Below, piece by piece: positions 49,259 to 58,647 of a stretch of 64,000 bases of DNA. The notes under the pieces are model-generated. The model saw only the letters and a program-made list of their open reading frames with translations, made no database searches and had not been told where the DNA came from. The stretch spans positions 124,001 through 188,000 of the forward strand of contig JBBAAK010000002.1 in the NCBI GenBank assembly GCA_041658345.1, read 5' to 3'. Each line of letters begins with the position of its first letter. Position 1 is the stretch's first letter. Position numbers and translations under genes: made by a program. The DNA is from JBAZYV01 sp041658345. Its GTDB lineage: Bacteria > Patescibacteriota > Gracilibacteria > UBA1369 > 2-02-FULL-48-14.

Positions 49259-51994
49259 CTAGTCTGCGTAGAATTCGTCGTAGGCGAGGCTTACGATTTT
49301 TGCAGCTGCACCTCTATCAATGTAATCGTATGGGCGGAAAGAGCTGTCGCTGTAGCCGTCAACGATGTTGTAGTCATCCGCAAGAATTACTGCGTATGCA
49401 AACCAATCGTATTTATCTACATCCCAAAAGTCGATATCGCTTTCGTCAAAGCTATAAAGTGTTTCTTCTGCAACGCGCATTAAAATGGTGACTGCTTCCG
49501 CACGTGTAACGTAATTATTTGGCTTAAAATCTCCATCGTCATAACCTTCAACATAATCTTCCGTTGTTGCGTAGGTCACATAATCGTAGAACCAATCATG
49601 GGAATCTACGTCATCATAATGAACACTTGTTACGGCATAAGGATCGATATCTGCGTTCAAAAGTACCATCTTCAAGAATTCTGCACGAGTTACGTAGCCG
49701 TTAGGGGAGTAGGTTGTGCTAGTTTTACCGCTTACTACATCTCGATCAAACAAATCACAGATGTAATCTTCTGCCCAGTGGCCATTAATGTCGTAGAAAT
49801 TTCCACAAGATTCTGAATCGGTTTCTTCTTCTATGGAGTCTTCGTCTACTGTCATACAGTTGTTGCTTTCGCTTTCTTCGCCATCAACTGTTTCCGTGGC
49901 ATCAACGCAAATCTCAATTTCATAAGTACTTCCGTGACCATCTATAAGGTCATCAAGATCACCTACGTTATAAGTATCTTCTTCGCCTTCATCCAACCAG
50001 TTTGTTGTAGAAGAGCTCTGTGTTGCGCTTTTTGACCATTCTTTGTCTCCATCCACATAAGCGTAAATCCAAACTATTTCTCCGCTGTCTACATCATCAC
50101 CTCCTGTGTTCTCTACAGTTACCATTACGTCCCCATTGTCTTCGTCTAGGTATATGTCTGTTGTTTCAAGGTCTACATCGTCAGGGCTCACAGATGGTGA
50201 TTTTTCTTCTATTGAATCTTCATCCACAGTCATACAGTTATTGCTTTCGCTCTCTTCGTCAACCGTGTCTGTTGCGTCGGTGCAGACTTCAATTTCATAA
50301 GTGCTTCCATGCCCTTCTATAAGATCATCAAGATCTCCGATGTTGTAAGTTTCCTCTTCGTCCAAATCGAGCCAAGTGTTAGAGGAAGAGCTTTGGGTTG
50401 AGCTTCTTGACCACTCTTTATCGCCGTCAACATAGGCGTAAATCCAAACTATTTCTCCGTTGTCTACATCTTCGCTTCCGGTGTTTTCCACCGCTATCAT
50501 TACGTCACCCGTGTCCGAGTCAATGTATACGTCATTTGTCTCAAGATCAGGCTGATCGCTTGTGCTGGTACCGCTTGTAGTTAGGTTCTCTGTTCTGCAG
50601 TTATCGCCTTCGTCAGTTTCATCAACTGTGTCTGTGGCATCTATACAAACTTCAACTTCGTAAGTTTCGCCGGATTCGTCAAAGGTGCCATCAAGGATAG
50701 TGAAGACATGGCCCTCATGTGCTTCAAAGTAGGTGTAGCTGTAGGAATCGGAATATTCCAAATTCCCATCTATGTAGGCATAAATCCATACACTGCTGTC
50801 ACTGCTTAGCACGTTTCCTTCACCTTGGTTGCCAACGTCTATTTCCAGGGCATCGCCTGTTAGATAGATGTCGTTAACCGTTAGGTCTGGGTCGTCGGTT
50901 GTGGGTGGTGGGGTTGCTCCGCTGGCATCCATTCCTAACGTGGTGAGCGCTTGGTCATCAGTATTTGCAGTTCTATTTGGTAGAGTGAAAGTTTCTGAAT
51001 CGTATCCACTCGCGTAGGCAGTTGCACTTGAGTTGTCTTCATCTTCCGGGATTGCACAGTAGGCATCTCCTCCAGAAATTGTACAGGATGTGTTTGCAGT
51101 TCCGCCTGTAAGTGAAGTTAAAGTAACATCACTACTTGTGGCTGAGTCTTTTGCGCTTATTTTATGTGCATAATGCATAGTTACAAGTTTTTCTTCCGTG
51201 ACCTTTGAGAGATATAAATCTGCGTCAACAGATACGAATCCATCTGCATTTTGCTCTAAAGAATATAATCTTTCAGTCGCGCTGTCTGTTGTGAAGAAAC
51301 CATATTTGTATAATCCGTTCCCCGCGTCTTCGTGGATGTAGTAATGAGCGTCGTATAAACTTGTGAAAGTGTTCTCCATGTGGCTTGTTATTGCATTTCC
51401 AAGTTCGTCTTGGAGGGTAAGTTCTAGGTTGTACACCTTTAGACCGATGCGGGAGGCTTTGATTGTATCTAAATATCTGTCTGTGATTACAATTTTTACA
51501 AAGTAAAGCGAATCTGTTGTGCTTGTACTGCCACTTTCCATTCTTACGCTGGGAATGGTTGTTTTAGCCCAGTCTGAAGGTCTATCCCATTCTTTTGTGA
51601 ATGCATTTGAGGTGCCTGGTATTCCGGAAGCTGATTCTGCCACTAATGCGCTCCAGGTTGATCCATTGTAATAATCTATTCGATAAGCTCCACCATCAGA
51701 GCCTTCGCCACTTTCAAAGCCCATAATGAATCCATCAAATTTTTCATCGAAGCCTATGTAGAATGCATTATCCACGTCTGCTCCAATTTCTACGTCTTTT
51801 ATCCCCACGTCAGATGCGTCAGTTGTGTCTTCAGTTTTCATTATTCCATTGTAATTTACGACAATATCCGCATAGTAATTTGTGTCTGCGGGGCCGTCAT
51901 ACGTTGGGTCCGTTATTGCTAGTGCTGAGATTGGGCTGGCTAAGAAGCCTGCGGAGAGGCCTAGCAGTCCTAAGATGGATAAGAGTCTTTTCAT
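49259..51994 (-). CDS. Secreted SLH/CARDB surface protein
   Basis: 911 residues. Signal peptide MKRLLSILGLLGLSAGFLAS to ...SALA. The N-terminal ~370 residues are beta-rich and Thr/Ser-rich with few Cys. Three CARDB-like beta-sandwich repeats follow (~375-485, ~490-600, ~610-720), each with VWIYAYVDGD and EVCTDATDTVDE-like strands. The last two are near copies. Three SLH domains end the protein (GHWAEDYICDLFDRDVVSG, YDYVTYATTEDYVEGYDDG, FAYAVILADDYNIVDGYSD), which should bind a wall-linked polymer. Probably a major surface or adhesion protein. Transcribed toward a bidirectional terminator. Confidence 0.88.
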   Translation of the reverse strand: MKRLLSILGLLGLSAGFLASPISALAITDPTYDGPADTNYYADIVVNYNGIMKTEDTTDASDVGIKDVEIGADVDNAFYIGFDEKFDGFIMGFESGEGSDGGAYRIDYYNGSTWSALVAESASGIPGTSNAFTKEWDRPSDWAKTTIPSVRMESGSTSTTDSLYFVKIVITDRYLDTIKASRIGLKVYNLELTLQDELGNAITSHMENTFTSLYDAHYYIHEDAGNGLYKYGFFTTDSATERLYSLEQNADGFVSVDADLYLSKVTEEKLVTMHYAHKISAKDSATSSDVTLTSLTGGTANTSCTISGGDAYCAIPEDEDNSSATAYASGYDSETFTLPNRTANTDDQALTTLGMDASGATPPPTTDDPDLTVNDIYLTGDALEIDVGNQGEGNVLSSDSSVWIYAYIDGNLEYSDSYSYTYFEAHEGHVFTILDGTFDESGETYEVEVCIDATDTVDETDEGDNCRTENLTTSGTSTSDQPDLETNDVYIDSDTGDVMIAVENTGSEDVDNGEIVWIYAYVDGDKEWSRSSTQSSSSNTWLDLDEEETYNIGDLDDLIEGHGSTYEIEVCTDATDTVDEESESNNCMTVDEDSIEEKSPSVSPDDVDLETTDIYLDEDNGDVMVTVENTGGDDVDSGEIVWIYAYVDGDKEWSKSATQSSSTTNWLDEGEEDTYNVGDLDDLIDGHGSTYEIEICVDATETVDGEESESNNCMTVDEDSIEEETDSESCGNFYDINGHWAEDYICDLFDRDVVSGKTSTTYSPNGYVTRAEFLKMVLLNADIDPYAVTSVHYDDVDSHDWFYDYVTYATTEDYVEGYDDGDFKPNNYVTRAEAVTILMRVAEETLYSFDESDIDFWDVDKYDWFAYAVILADDYNIVDGYSDSSFRPYDYIDRGAAAKIVSLAYDEFYAD

Positions 51995-52043
51995 GCGAGT
52001 TTGGGTTAAATTTTAATTAAAAGTGACTTTGTTCTGCTGTATT

Positions 52044-53240
52044 CTAGTGTTTTTCGACTAAGAACACAAAGCTTTTAAGGTATTTGGATTCCGGAAAGTT
52101 GATTGAGAGCGGGTGATCAGGACTTTGTTTTATTGAATAAAGCATGTGTAAAGTTGTGCCGGCCTGTACTTCTGCACGTCTTAATAGGAACATAAAATCA
52201 TCTTCCGATAAAAAGTGGGAACAGCTTGAAGTTACAAAAATCCCACCGTCTTTTACCATTCTAATGCCTGCGCGGTTTAAGAAATGATAGGCTTTTTTGC
52301 CGTTTTCCATGCTTGCGCGTGATTTTATAAGGGCGGGTGGGTCCAGGAGCACCATATCGTAAGAATCTGACTTCGCCGTGCTGGTGAACTGAAAAGCATC
52401 TTCTTCAATAGTCTCAAACTTTGCGTTTTTAAAGTTCTTTTTTACATGTTTTTCACAAAAATCGAGTGCCAGGCGTGATGAGTCTACAAAGCTTACTTTT
52501 TTTGCTTTTCCTCTTAATGCATAAATGCCGGCTGAGCCGGTATAAGAGAATATATCTATTACTTCTTTATCTTTAGCCAGTTCCTCAATTTTTAGTCTTA
52601 GGTCTTTTTGATCTAAGAAAAAGCCTGTTTTTTGCCCTTCAAGTACGTCTGCATAAAAAGTTAGCCCGTTTTCTTTGAATTCTGCGCCATTTTTGCCTGT
52701 TACTTTGCCATAAAGTAGCTCTTTTATTTCTGGCAAATGCTCTTCTTGGCGTACCTGCATATCACTGCGTTCCACAATTGCTTTTGGATTGAGTAGTTTT
52801 TTTAAAGCTTCCACAACGTCTTCTCTGAGTGCGTCCATGCCTGCGGTCGAAATTTGTATGACTATTTGAGTTGCGTAAACATCCACTACCAATCCGGGCA
52901 ATTCATCCGCTTCGCCAAAAACCAGGCGATAACCTGAGGTGGAGGTTCCTTTGCCATAGCCGAGTAATTTTCTTTTTTGTAATGCGGTACGTAATTTTTC
53001 AGCAATCCATTTTTCATTTATTTCCGCTTTTTTAAAATCAAATATGCGAATTGCGATTGAGGAATACTTTGAAAAAGTTCCTGTGCCAATTATATTTTCT
53101 TGGCTATCTTGCACGTAAACCAGGGACCCCTGGGGGAGGTTGTTTGGAATGTACTCTATTGCTCCGGAAAACACCCAGGGATGTCTAAAAATTACGTTTC
53201 CTTCCTTGCCTTTTTTAAGCTTTAATATGGGGTAATCCAT
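52044..53240 (-). CDS. rlmI: 23S rRNA (cytosine-C5)-methyltransferase, RlmI-like
   Basis: 398 residues. N-terminal PUA-like domain (LKKGKEGNVIFRHPWVFSGAI), a central beta domain, then a class I SAM methyltransferase: EGQKTGFFLDQKDLRLKI near 205, VIDIFSYTGSAGIYALRG near 232, VDSSRLALDFCEKH near 258 and MVLLDPPALIKSR near 300. RlmI makes m5C1962 in E. coli 23S rRNA. 49 nt upstream of the SLH gene on the same strand. Confidence 0.9.
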   Translation of the reverse strand: MDYPILKLKKGKEGNVIFRHPWVFSGAIEYIPNNLPQGSLVYVQDSQENIIGTGTFSKYSSIAIRIFDFKKAEINEKWIAEKLRTALQKRKLLGYGKGTSTSGYRLVFGEADELPGLVVDVYATQIVIQISTAGMDALREDVVEALKKLLNPKAIVERSDMQVRQEEHLPEIKELLYGKVTGKNGAEFKENGLTFYADVLEGQKTGFFLDQKDLRLKIEELAKDKEVIDIFSYTGSAGIYALRGKAKKVSFVDSSRLALDFCEKHVKKNFKNAKFETIEEDAFQFTSTAKSDSYDMVLLDPPALIKSRASMENGKKAYHFLNRAGIRMVKDGGIFVTSSCSHFLSEDDFMFLLRRAEVQAGTTLHMLYSIKQSPDHPLSINFPESKYLKSFVFLVEKH

Positions 53241-53362
53241 TGTTTTTATGTTTATGGAAAGACACTATAGCACTTTTTTAATAAAATAATGAATTTTCTC
53301 TTGCTCAGATTCTAAAATGGGAGGATTATTTTGTACGAATTTAATTCTTAACCTACCTCTCC

Positions 53363-53473
53363 ATGCCAGCAAAGAAAAAACCAGCCAAGAAGGCAGTTAA
53401 AAAAGTTGTAAAGAAGGCAGTTAAAAAGGTTGTAAAGAAGGTTGCAAAGAAGTCTTGCAAGAAGTGCAAGTAG
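53363..53473 (+). CDS. Lysine-rich microprotein, 36 aa
   Basis: ATG 53363 to TAG 53473. About half of all residues are Lys, arranged as PAKK and VKK/AVKK/VVKK repeats, like the tails of histone H1-like proteins, ending in KKSCKKCK with a CxxC-like pair. A rho-independent terminator follows 22 nt later, which supports a real short transcript. It probably binds nucleic acid; the two Cys could bind metal or form a disulfide. Too short for family assignment. Confidence 0.65.
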   Translation: MPAKKKPAKKAVKKVVKKAVKKVVKKVAKKSCKKCK

Positions 53474-53495
53474 TTTTTTGAAACTTCAGTGCCTT

Positions 53496-53527
53496 AATCC
53501 TCATCCCTAGGATGGGGATTTTTTTTA
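53496..53527 (+). terminator. Terminator of the lysine-rich microprotein gene
   Basis: AATCCTCATCC / CTA / GGATGGGGATT hairpin followed by eight or more T. Confidence 0.85.
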
Positions 53528-53532
53528 TAAAT

Positions 53533-54009
53533 TTATTGTATTGCGAGTGGGAAATATGCATTTGAATATCCACCGGCGATCCATTTAACTTTAACATTCA
53601 AAATTACATTACCCGTTTGGTGAAATGCATCAGTTGTTGTATAGGCGCCGGCGCCATCGGCATTATATGTTATGTTGTTTTGTATTGTTTTCCACTCCTC
53701 GTCTTTTAGAGTTAGAAATATTGATTCGACTTTTGTATTGTCTGTGGCGCTTAAGTTTACAGTTAGTGGTGTGCCATTCGTGTAAGTTGTGTATTTTAGC
53801 GTTGCCGGATTTGGTATGCCTTGATCAAAGCAGAGTACGGCTGAACAAAAACTGCCGTTTGATCCGTTTAATATGGTGTTGCCCAAAGAAAGTGTTAATT
53901 TTGCTTGATTTTGCATTTCTCCGGCAATATCTACCGGATCTTCTTTGGGTTCACCGCAAGAAATCAGTACAAGGGAGCAAGCAATTAAAAGTGTTATGAG
54001 TTTTTTCAT
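53533..54009 (-). CDS. Predicted lipoprotein, 158 aa
   Basis: Signal peptide MKKLITLLIACSLVLISC with lipobox LISC (Cys18), then GEPKEDPVD, an acidic tether. The mature domain is beta-rich with a Cys pair (GSFCSAVLCFDQ) and reads like an immunoglobulin-type fold (TVNLSATDNTKVESIFLTLK). Function unknown. Both this and the 17.2-kb lipoprotein have Cys pairs likely to be oxidised outside the cell. Confidence 0.75.
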   Translation of the reverse strand: MKKLITLLIACSLVLISCGEPKEDPVDIAGEMQNQAKLTLSLGNTILNGSNGSFCSAVLCFDQGIPNPATLKYTTYTNGTPLTVNLSATDNTKVESIFLTLKDEEWKTIQNNITYNADGAGAYTTTDAFHQTGNVILNVKVKWIAGGYSNAYFPLAIQ

Positions 54010-54087
54010 GTTTTTTTGTTAATTCTAAAGTAATAGTACCTGAATCTTTTGTTCCATTTCAACCAAACTCCTGTTAAAATCCGCATA

Positions 54088-55335
54088 ATGAAGCCACAAA
54101 TATTAGCTCCGGTAGGTTCGTTTGAAGCTTTAAGCACTGCGATTTTGGCGGGTGCGGACAGTATTTATTTTGGTGTGGAGCAACTCAACATGAGGTCCAG
54201 ATCGTCTCATAATTTTACTTTGGATGAGATAAAGGAGGTCGTTAAGCAGTGCCATAAGGCTGGAATTAAAGCTTATCTAACGTTAAATACCATTTTGTAT
54301 GACCATGATTTAAAGCTCATGCAAAAGATAGTAAGTACTGCAAAAAAATGTGGGGTGGACGCTGCGATTGTTCAAGATGTTTCGGCTCTTCAATATGCCA
54401 ATTCGATTGGCCTTGAGGTTCATGCGTCAACTCAGCTTTCCATTTCAAATTATGAATCTGTTAAGTTTTATTCCAAATTTGCAGATACGATTGTGCTTGC
54501 GCGTGAGGTTGATATTAAGATGATAAAGAATATCTGTGAGCGTATTAAAAAAGAAAAGCTTTGCGGGCCAAAAGGCGAGCTAGTTAAGATTGAAGTTTTT
54601 GTACATGGAGCGCTTTGTATTGCGCAAAGTGGACGGTGCCAAATGAGTTTGTTACAAAATAATACATCTGCTCAGAGGGGAGCTTGTTTGCAAGAATGTA
54701 GAAAAAAATATCGTATTTTTGATGATGAAACCGGCAAAGAAATGATGCTTTGGAACTCATATGTTATGAGTCCAAAAGATTTATGTGCACTTCCATTTTT
54801 AGATCTTTTATGTGATGCGGGAGTATCGGTTTTTAAGATTGAAGGGCGCGCTCGCGCGCCCGAGTACGTAGATACCGTAGTCCATGTATATAAGGAAGCA
54901 GTTGATGCAATCGGTGAAAAATCTTTTACAAAAAAGAAGATTTTGGATTGGATGAAGCGACTATCAAAAGTTTATAATCGTGGATTTTGTGATGGATATT
55001 ATTTGGGGAAAGAGTTGCCTGATTTTAGTGGTTATAGTGGAAATCATGCAGTTGAAGAAAAGGTATATATTGGAGAAGTGTCTCATTATTTTCCACGTCC
55101 GTGCGTTGCAGAAATCTCTGTTCTCGCACATGAGCTTAAAAAAGATGATAAAATCGTAATAATCGGTCCAACTACAGGCGTAAAATATGGCATTGTTAAA
55201 AAAATTGTGATTGATGATAAAGAAGTGGGAGTTTCCGGGAAGCCGGCACTAGTCACTATTCCTTTCGCGGAAAAAGTGCGTGTGCATGATAAAATTTATA
55301 TCGTTAAAACTCGTGAACAAAATGAAGACGATTAA
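54088..55335 (+). CDS. U32 family peptidase-like protein, TrhP/RlhA type
   Basis: 415 residues from ATG 54088 (MKPQILAPVGSFEALSTAI). The family marks are ILAGADSIYFGVEQLNMRS, VHASTQLSISNYESVKFY, the signature EVFVHGALCIAQSGRCQMS near 170 and QRGACLQECRKKY near 200, whose Cys residues hold an Fe-S cluster. Members such as TrhP hydroxylate U34 of tRNA and RlhA hydroxylates C2501 of 23S rRNA; the size fits TrhP. Its last 14 nt overlap a ferredoxin gene. Confidence 0.88.
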   Translation: MKPQILAPVGSFEALSTAILAGADSIYFGVEQLNMRSRSSHNFTLDEIKEVVKQCHKAGIKAYLTLNTILYDHDLKLMQKIVSTAKKCGVDAAIVQDVSALQYANSIGLEVHASTQLSISNYESVKFYSKFADTIVLAREVDIKMIKNICERIKKEKLCGPKGELVKIEVFVHGALCIAQSGRCQMSLLQNNTSAQRGACLQECRKKYRIFDDETGKEMMLWNSYVMSPKDLCALPFLDLLCDAGVSVFKIEGRARAPEYVDTVVHVYKEAVDAIGEKSFTKKKILDWMKRLSKVYNRGFCDGYYLGKELPDFSGYSGNHAVEEKVYIGEVSHYFPRPCVAEISVLAHELKKDDKIVIIGPTTGVKYGIVKKIVIDDKEVGVSGKPALVTIPFAEKVRVHDKIYIVKTREQNEDD

Positions 55336-55555
55336 ACTCTCGCATGATCGTAAAAATTGTATAGGATGCCATGCCTGTGTTGCCATTGCTCCTCAGACTT
55401 GGATGATTAATCCTCAAGATGGTAAATCGGACTTGGTTGGTGGGCATAAAAAAGGGCGAGTTTACATGGGAGAAATCTTTGAGTGCGATTTGAGTGACAA
55501 TGAGAAAGTGGTAAAAGCTTGCCCCATGCGTATTATTAAAATTTTAAATTCTTAA
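55322..55555 (+). CDS. Small 4Fe-4S ferredoxin
   Basis: 77 residues from ATG 55322 (MKTIKLSHDRKNCIGC). Single-cluster pattern CIGCHACVAIAP near 13-24 with the fourth Cys in KACPMRIIKIL near 66. The middle is replaced by a loop (MINPQDGKSDLVGGHKKGR), so it is a one-cluster electron carrier. The start lies inside the U32 gene, pointing to translational coupling and a possible role as its redox partner. Confidence 0.88.
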   Translation: MKTIKLSHDRKNCIGCHACVAIAPQTWMINPQDGKSDLVGGHKKGRVYMGEIFECDLSDNEKVVKACPMRIIKILNS

Positions 55556-55566
55556 CCGTATCAATT

Positions 55567-56862
55567 ATGTACGTTTTGATTTCGGATTTGGCCTCTCATA
55601 ACGGTGAAACCGTAACTTTAAAAGGTTGGGTTTATAATAAACGTGGTAGCGGAAAAATTTATTTTTTGGAAATGCGCGATGGCTCCGGTATGACTCAGTG
55701 TGTGGTTTCCAGTGGGGGAGTTACTGAGAGTGTTATTGAAAGTGCGGAAAAAATTCAAATGGAAACTTCTTGTATAATAACTGGCATTGTTACAAAGCAT
55801 CCAAAGTTTGAGGATGTGTTTGAAATTCAGGTTAAAGATATAGAAATCATTCAAATCCCGGTGGAGGAATATCCAATTTCCAAGAAGGACCATGGCCCGG
55901 ATTTTTTGCTTGATAATAGGCACCTATGGCTCCGGTCCAAAAAACAGTGGGCAATCCAACGTATCCGCGACAGAGTGATTATGGCTGTGTTTAATTTTTT
56001 TCATGAACGCAACTTTATTAAAATCGATACTCCGATTTTGACTCCAAATGCTTGTGAAGGCGCAACAACTCTTTTTGAGATTGAATATTTTGACGAAGGG
56101 ACTGTTTATTTATCTCAATCCGGTCAGCTTTATTTGGAGGCCGCGGTTATGGCGGTTGGGCGAGCGTTTGATTTTGGTCCGGTATTCCGTGCCGAGAAAA
56201 GTAAGACTAAGCGTCATTTAACAGAATTTTGGATGATGGATGCAGAAGCTGCTTTTGCTACACACGAGGATAATCTTCGCACTCAAGAAGATATGGTGGC
56301 TTACATCGTTGAGGATATCCTTAAAAATTGTAAAAAAGAGCTTGTGATTTTGGAACGCGATACGGCTCCGTTAGAAAAAATCAAAACGCCATTCAAGAGA
56401 TTGACTTACATGGAGGCTATAGAGGAACTCCATGCAAAAGGTTCAGACATTGTTTTTGGGGAAGATCTTGGAAACGACGACGAAGTTTTACTTACAAAAG
56501 ACAGTGATGTGCCTGTATTTATTCATAAGTGGCCGGCTTCAATCAAGCCTTTTTATATGAAGCGTGATCCCGAAAATCCGGAGCTTGTTTTGAATGATGA
56601 TTTGATTGGCACAGAAGGCTCCGGCGAACTTATTGGTGGCTCACAACGCGAGGATGATTACGAAACTTTAAAATCAGCAATTGAAAAAGAGGGCTTACAA
56701 GGGCCGGAATATCAGTGGTATTTGGATTTACGTAAATATGGAAGTGTCCCTCACAGCGGTTTTGGGCTTGGGCTTGAACGTATGGTTAGGTTCCTTTGTG
56801 GGATTGAACATATTCGTGAAACTATTCCATTCCCAAGGATGCTAAGCAGAATTAGACCGTAA
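55567..56862 (+). CDS. asnS: Asparaginyl-tRNA synthetase
   Basis: Class II synthetase. 431 residues: OB-fold anticodon-binding domain (VTLKGWVYNKRGSGKIYFLE) and a catalytic domain with motif 2 FGPVFRAEKSKTKRHLTEFWMMDAE near 203 and motif 3 GFGLGLERMVRFLCG near 398. The AE(K/N)S and EFWM context supports Asn over Asp specificity, which would allow direct Asn charging. 11 nt after the ferredoxin gene. Confidence 0.92.
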   Translation: MYVLISDLASHNGETVTLKGWVYNKRGSGKIYFLEMRDGSGMTQCVVSSGGVTESVIESAEKIQMETSCIITGIVTKHPKFEDVFEIQVKDIEIIQIPVEEYPISKKDHGPDFLLDNRHLWLRSKKQWAIQRIRDRVIMAVFNFFHERNFIKIDTPILTPNACEGATTLFEIEYFDEGTVYLSQSGQLYLEAAVMAVGRAFDFGPVFRAEKSKTKRHLTEFWMMDAEAAFATHEDNLRTQEDMVAYIVEDILKNCKKELVILERDTAPLEKIKTPFKRLTYMEAIEELHAKGSDIVFGEDLGNDDEVLLTKDSDVPVFIHKWPASIKPFYMKRDPENPELVLNDDLIGTEGSGELIGGSQREDDYETLKSAIEKEGLQGPEYQWYLDLRKYGSVPHSGFGLGLERMVRFLCGIEHIRETIPFPRMLSRIRP

Positions 56863-56873
56863 ACTCTAAGTTT

Positions 56874-58166
56874 ATGAAGAATAAATTTTCTGTTTTTATG
56901 ATTTTTCTTTTGAGCTTTTTGCCGGCTCTTGTTTGGGTTTTAATGACACCACTTTCTTATAGATTTACAGATTTTTCTGTTGGCATGGGAAGTGTTGGCC
57001 AAGTGCTTGGGTTAATTGGAGCAATTATGTTTGCAATCAATATGATTCTAAGTGCACGCCTCAAGATTTTTGAAAGAAATTTTGATGGGCTTAACAAAAT
57101 GTATGGTAGCCACAATTTTTTTGGACAACTCGCGCTGATTTTGTTGATTTTGCATCCGTTGTTTTTGTTGCCAAAATATGCAGGCAATTCTTACTCGGCA
57201 GGAATTACATTTTTGTTTGGCAGTAGCACTGCTGTTTTTGTTGGGACTATGGCTTTACTATTAACGATTTTGCTAATTGTTTTGAGCATTTATTTTAGGC
57301 CAAAGTATAATGTTTGGAAGATTACACATAAGTTTTTTGGAGTGGCTTTGTTCTTAGCCGGGTTACACATTTGGTTAATTCCAAGTGATATATCTTCAAA
57401 CGTTTTTTTGAGGCTTTATATGTTGTTTTTTTATGCCGTTGCAATAGTAGCCTTTTTATATAGAGCAGTTTTTGGGCGATTTTTTGTCCCGAGCTATAAA
57501 TATATTGTAAAAGAAGTCACGCAAATTGCACCTGGAGTTACCCGTGTTGTAATGGTGCCTCAATACAAAAAGATGGATTTTTTTGCCGGGCAGTATGTGT
57601 TCGTTAGATTTTTGAGTAAAGGATTTTCTTCCGAAGTGCATCCTTTTAGTATAGCTTCCGATCCTGCGGATAATGCATTAACAATCATTGTAAAAAATTT
57701 AGGCGATTACACGGCGAATGTTTCTCAACTTTCGCTTGATGCTGTAGCAATAATCGAAGGCCCTTATGGGTCTTTTATATATAAAAATGCGCCCTCAAAA
57801 AATCAAATTTGGATTGCCGGTGGGATTGGTATAACTCCATTTTTGAGTATGGCGAAAGATTTGAAATCTGAAGATTCTTATAAAATTGATTTTTATTATT
57901 GTGTACGCGACGAGAGTGAACTTGTAGAAATGGAAACACTAAAAAACTCGGTTGCTCCGCTTGAAGATTCATTTGAAATCGTGCCTTTTTGTTCCGCCGT
58001 TTCCGGGCGTATTAGTGCGGAAGTTATCGCAAAAACTTCAAATGGCTTAGACGACAAAGATATTTTTGTATGTGCACCTCCAATGATGATTGCTTCACTG
58101 CGCACACAGTTCGCCGATTTAGGTGTTAAAAAATCCTCCATTCATTCTGAAGAATTTAATTTTTAA
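56874..58166 (+). CDS. Ferric reductase-like transmembrane flavocytochrome
   Basis: 430 residues. About six membrane helices (residues ~7-210) with paired His for heme (LILHPLFLL, KITHKFFGVALFLAGLHIWL), then an FAD-binding barrel (FAGQYVFVRF, EVHPFSIASDPAD near 256) and an NAD(P)-binding module (IWIAGGIGITPFLSM near 313; VCAPPMMIASLRTQF near the end). Such proteins pass electrons from cytosolic NAD(P)H across the membrane to iron, oxygen or a partner. A secreted-anchor cytochrome b5 gene follows after 9 nt. Confidence 0.9.
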   Translation: MKNKFSVFMIFLLSFLPALVWVLMTPLSYRFTDFSVGMGSVGQVLGLIGAIMFAINMILSARLKIFERNFDGLNKMYGSHNFFGQLALILLILHPLFLLPKYAGNSYSAGITFLFGSSTAVFVGTMALLLTILLIVLSIYFRPKYNVWKITHKFFGVALFLAGLHIWLIPSDISSNVFLRLYMLFFYAVAIVAFLYRAVFGRFFVPSYKYIVKEVTQIAPGVTRVVMVPQYKKMDFFAGQYVFVRFLSKGFSSEVHPFSIASDPADNALTIIVKNLGDYTANVSQLSLDAVAIIEGPYGSFIYKNAPSKNQIWIAGGIGITPFLSMAKDLKSEDSYKIDFYYCVRDESELVEMETLKNSVAPLEDSFEIVPFCSAVSGRISAEVIAKTSNGLDDKDIFVCAPPMMIASLRTQFADLGVKKSSIHSEEFNF

Positions 58167-58175
58167 CAAATTTTT

Positions 58176-58637
58176 ATGAAAAAACTCACAGCATTCTTTA
58201 TAATTTTCTTTGGCGCAGCGCTTGGTGCACTTTTTATTTTCGCGATTTTTAATTTCAATCCGGTGAGTTATTCCGACTTGCAACCAACAGATACTGTTGC
58301 AACAGTGGATACAGTTCCAGGCAGTTCTGCCCCAAATGTTCCGGTAGATCCGGTTGTAATTGAACCTACCCCTACCGTGCCAGTTGAACCTCCGGTAGTT
58401 GTTCCTTCCGGTCTAACAGCAATTGAAGTCGCCACTCATAATACTGCAAGCGATTGCTATTTGATTGTTAAAGGTAAGGTTTATGATGTTACCAATTATA
58501 TTGATCAACATCCCGGTGGTAAGCAAAATATTTATAATTATTGTGGCAAAGAATCCAGTACCACTTTTGCAAACATCCATTCAAATTTTGCCTGGAATCT
58601 TTTGGCAGATTACTATGTTGACGATTTAGCTCAATAA
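58176..58637 (+). CDS. Membrane-anchored cytochrome b5-like protein
   Basis: 153 residues: N-terminal anchor or signal (LTAFFIIFFGAALGALFIFAIF), a Pro/Val/Thr linker (about 45-80), then a cytochrome b5 domain (about 84-153) with heme ligands in QHPGGKQNI (~112) and FANIHSNFAW (~135). The domain should lie outside the membrane, where it could accept electrons from the flavocytochrome encoded just upstream. Confidence 0.88.
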   Translation: MKKLTAFFIIFFGAALGALFIFAIFNFNPVSYSDLQPTDTVATVDTVPGSSAPNVPVDPVVIEPTPTVPVEPPVVVPSGLTAIEVATHNTASDCYLIVKGKVYDVTNYIDQHPGGKQNIYNYCGKESSTTFANIHSNFAWNLLADYYVDDLAQ

Positions 58638-58647
58638 ATTTATTGCT

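Noticed and set aside
50020..50580. Several plus-strand frames opposite the SLH/CARDB gene
   Set aside because: Low-complexity shadows of the Asp/Ser-rich repeats on the other strand.
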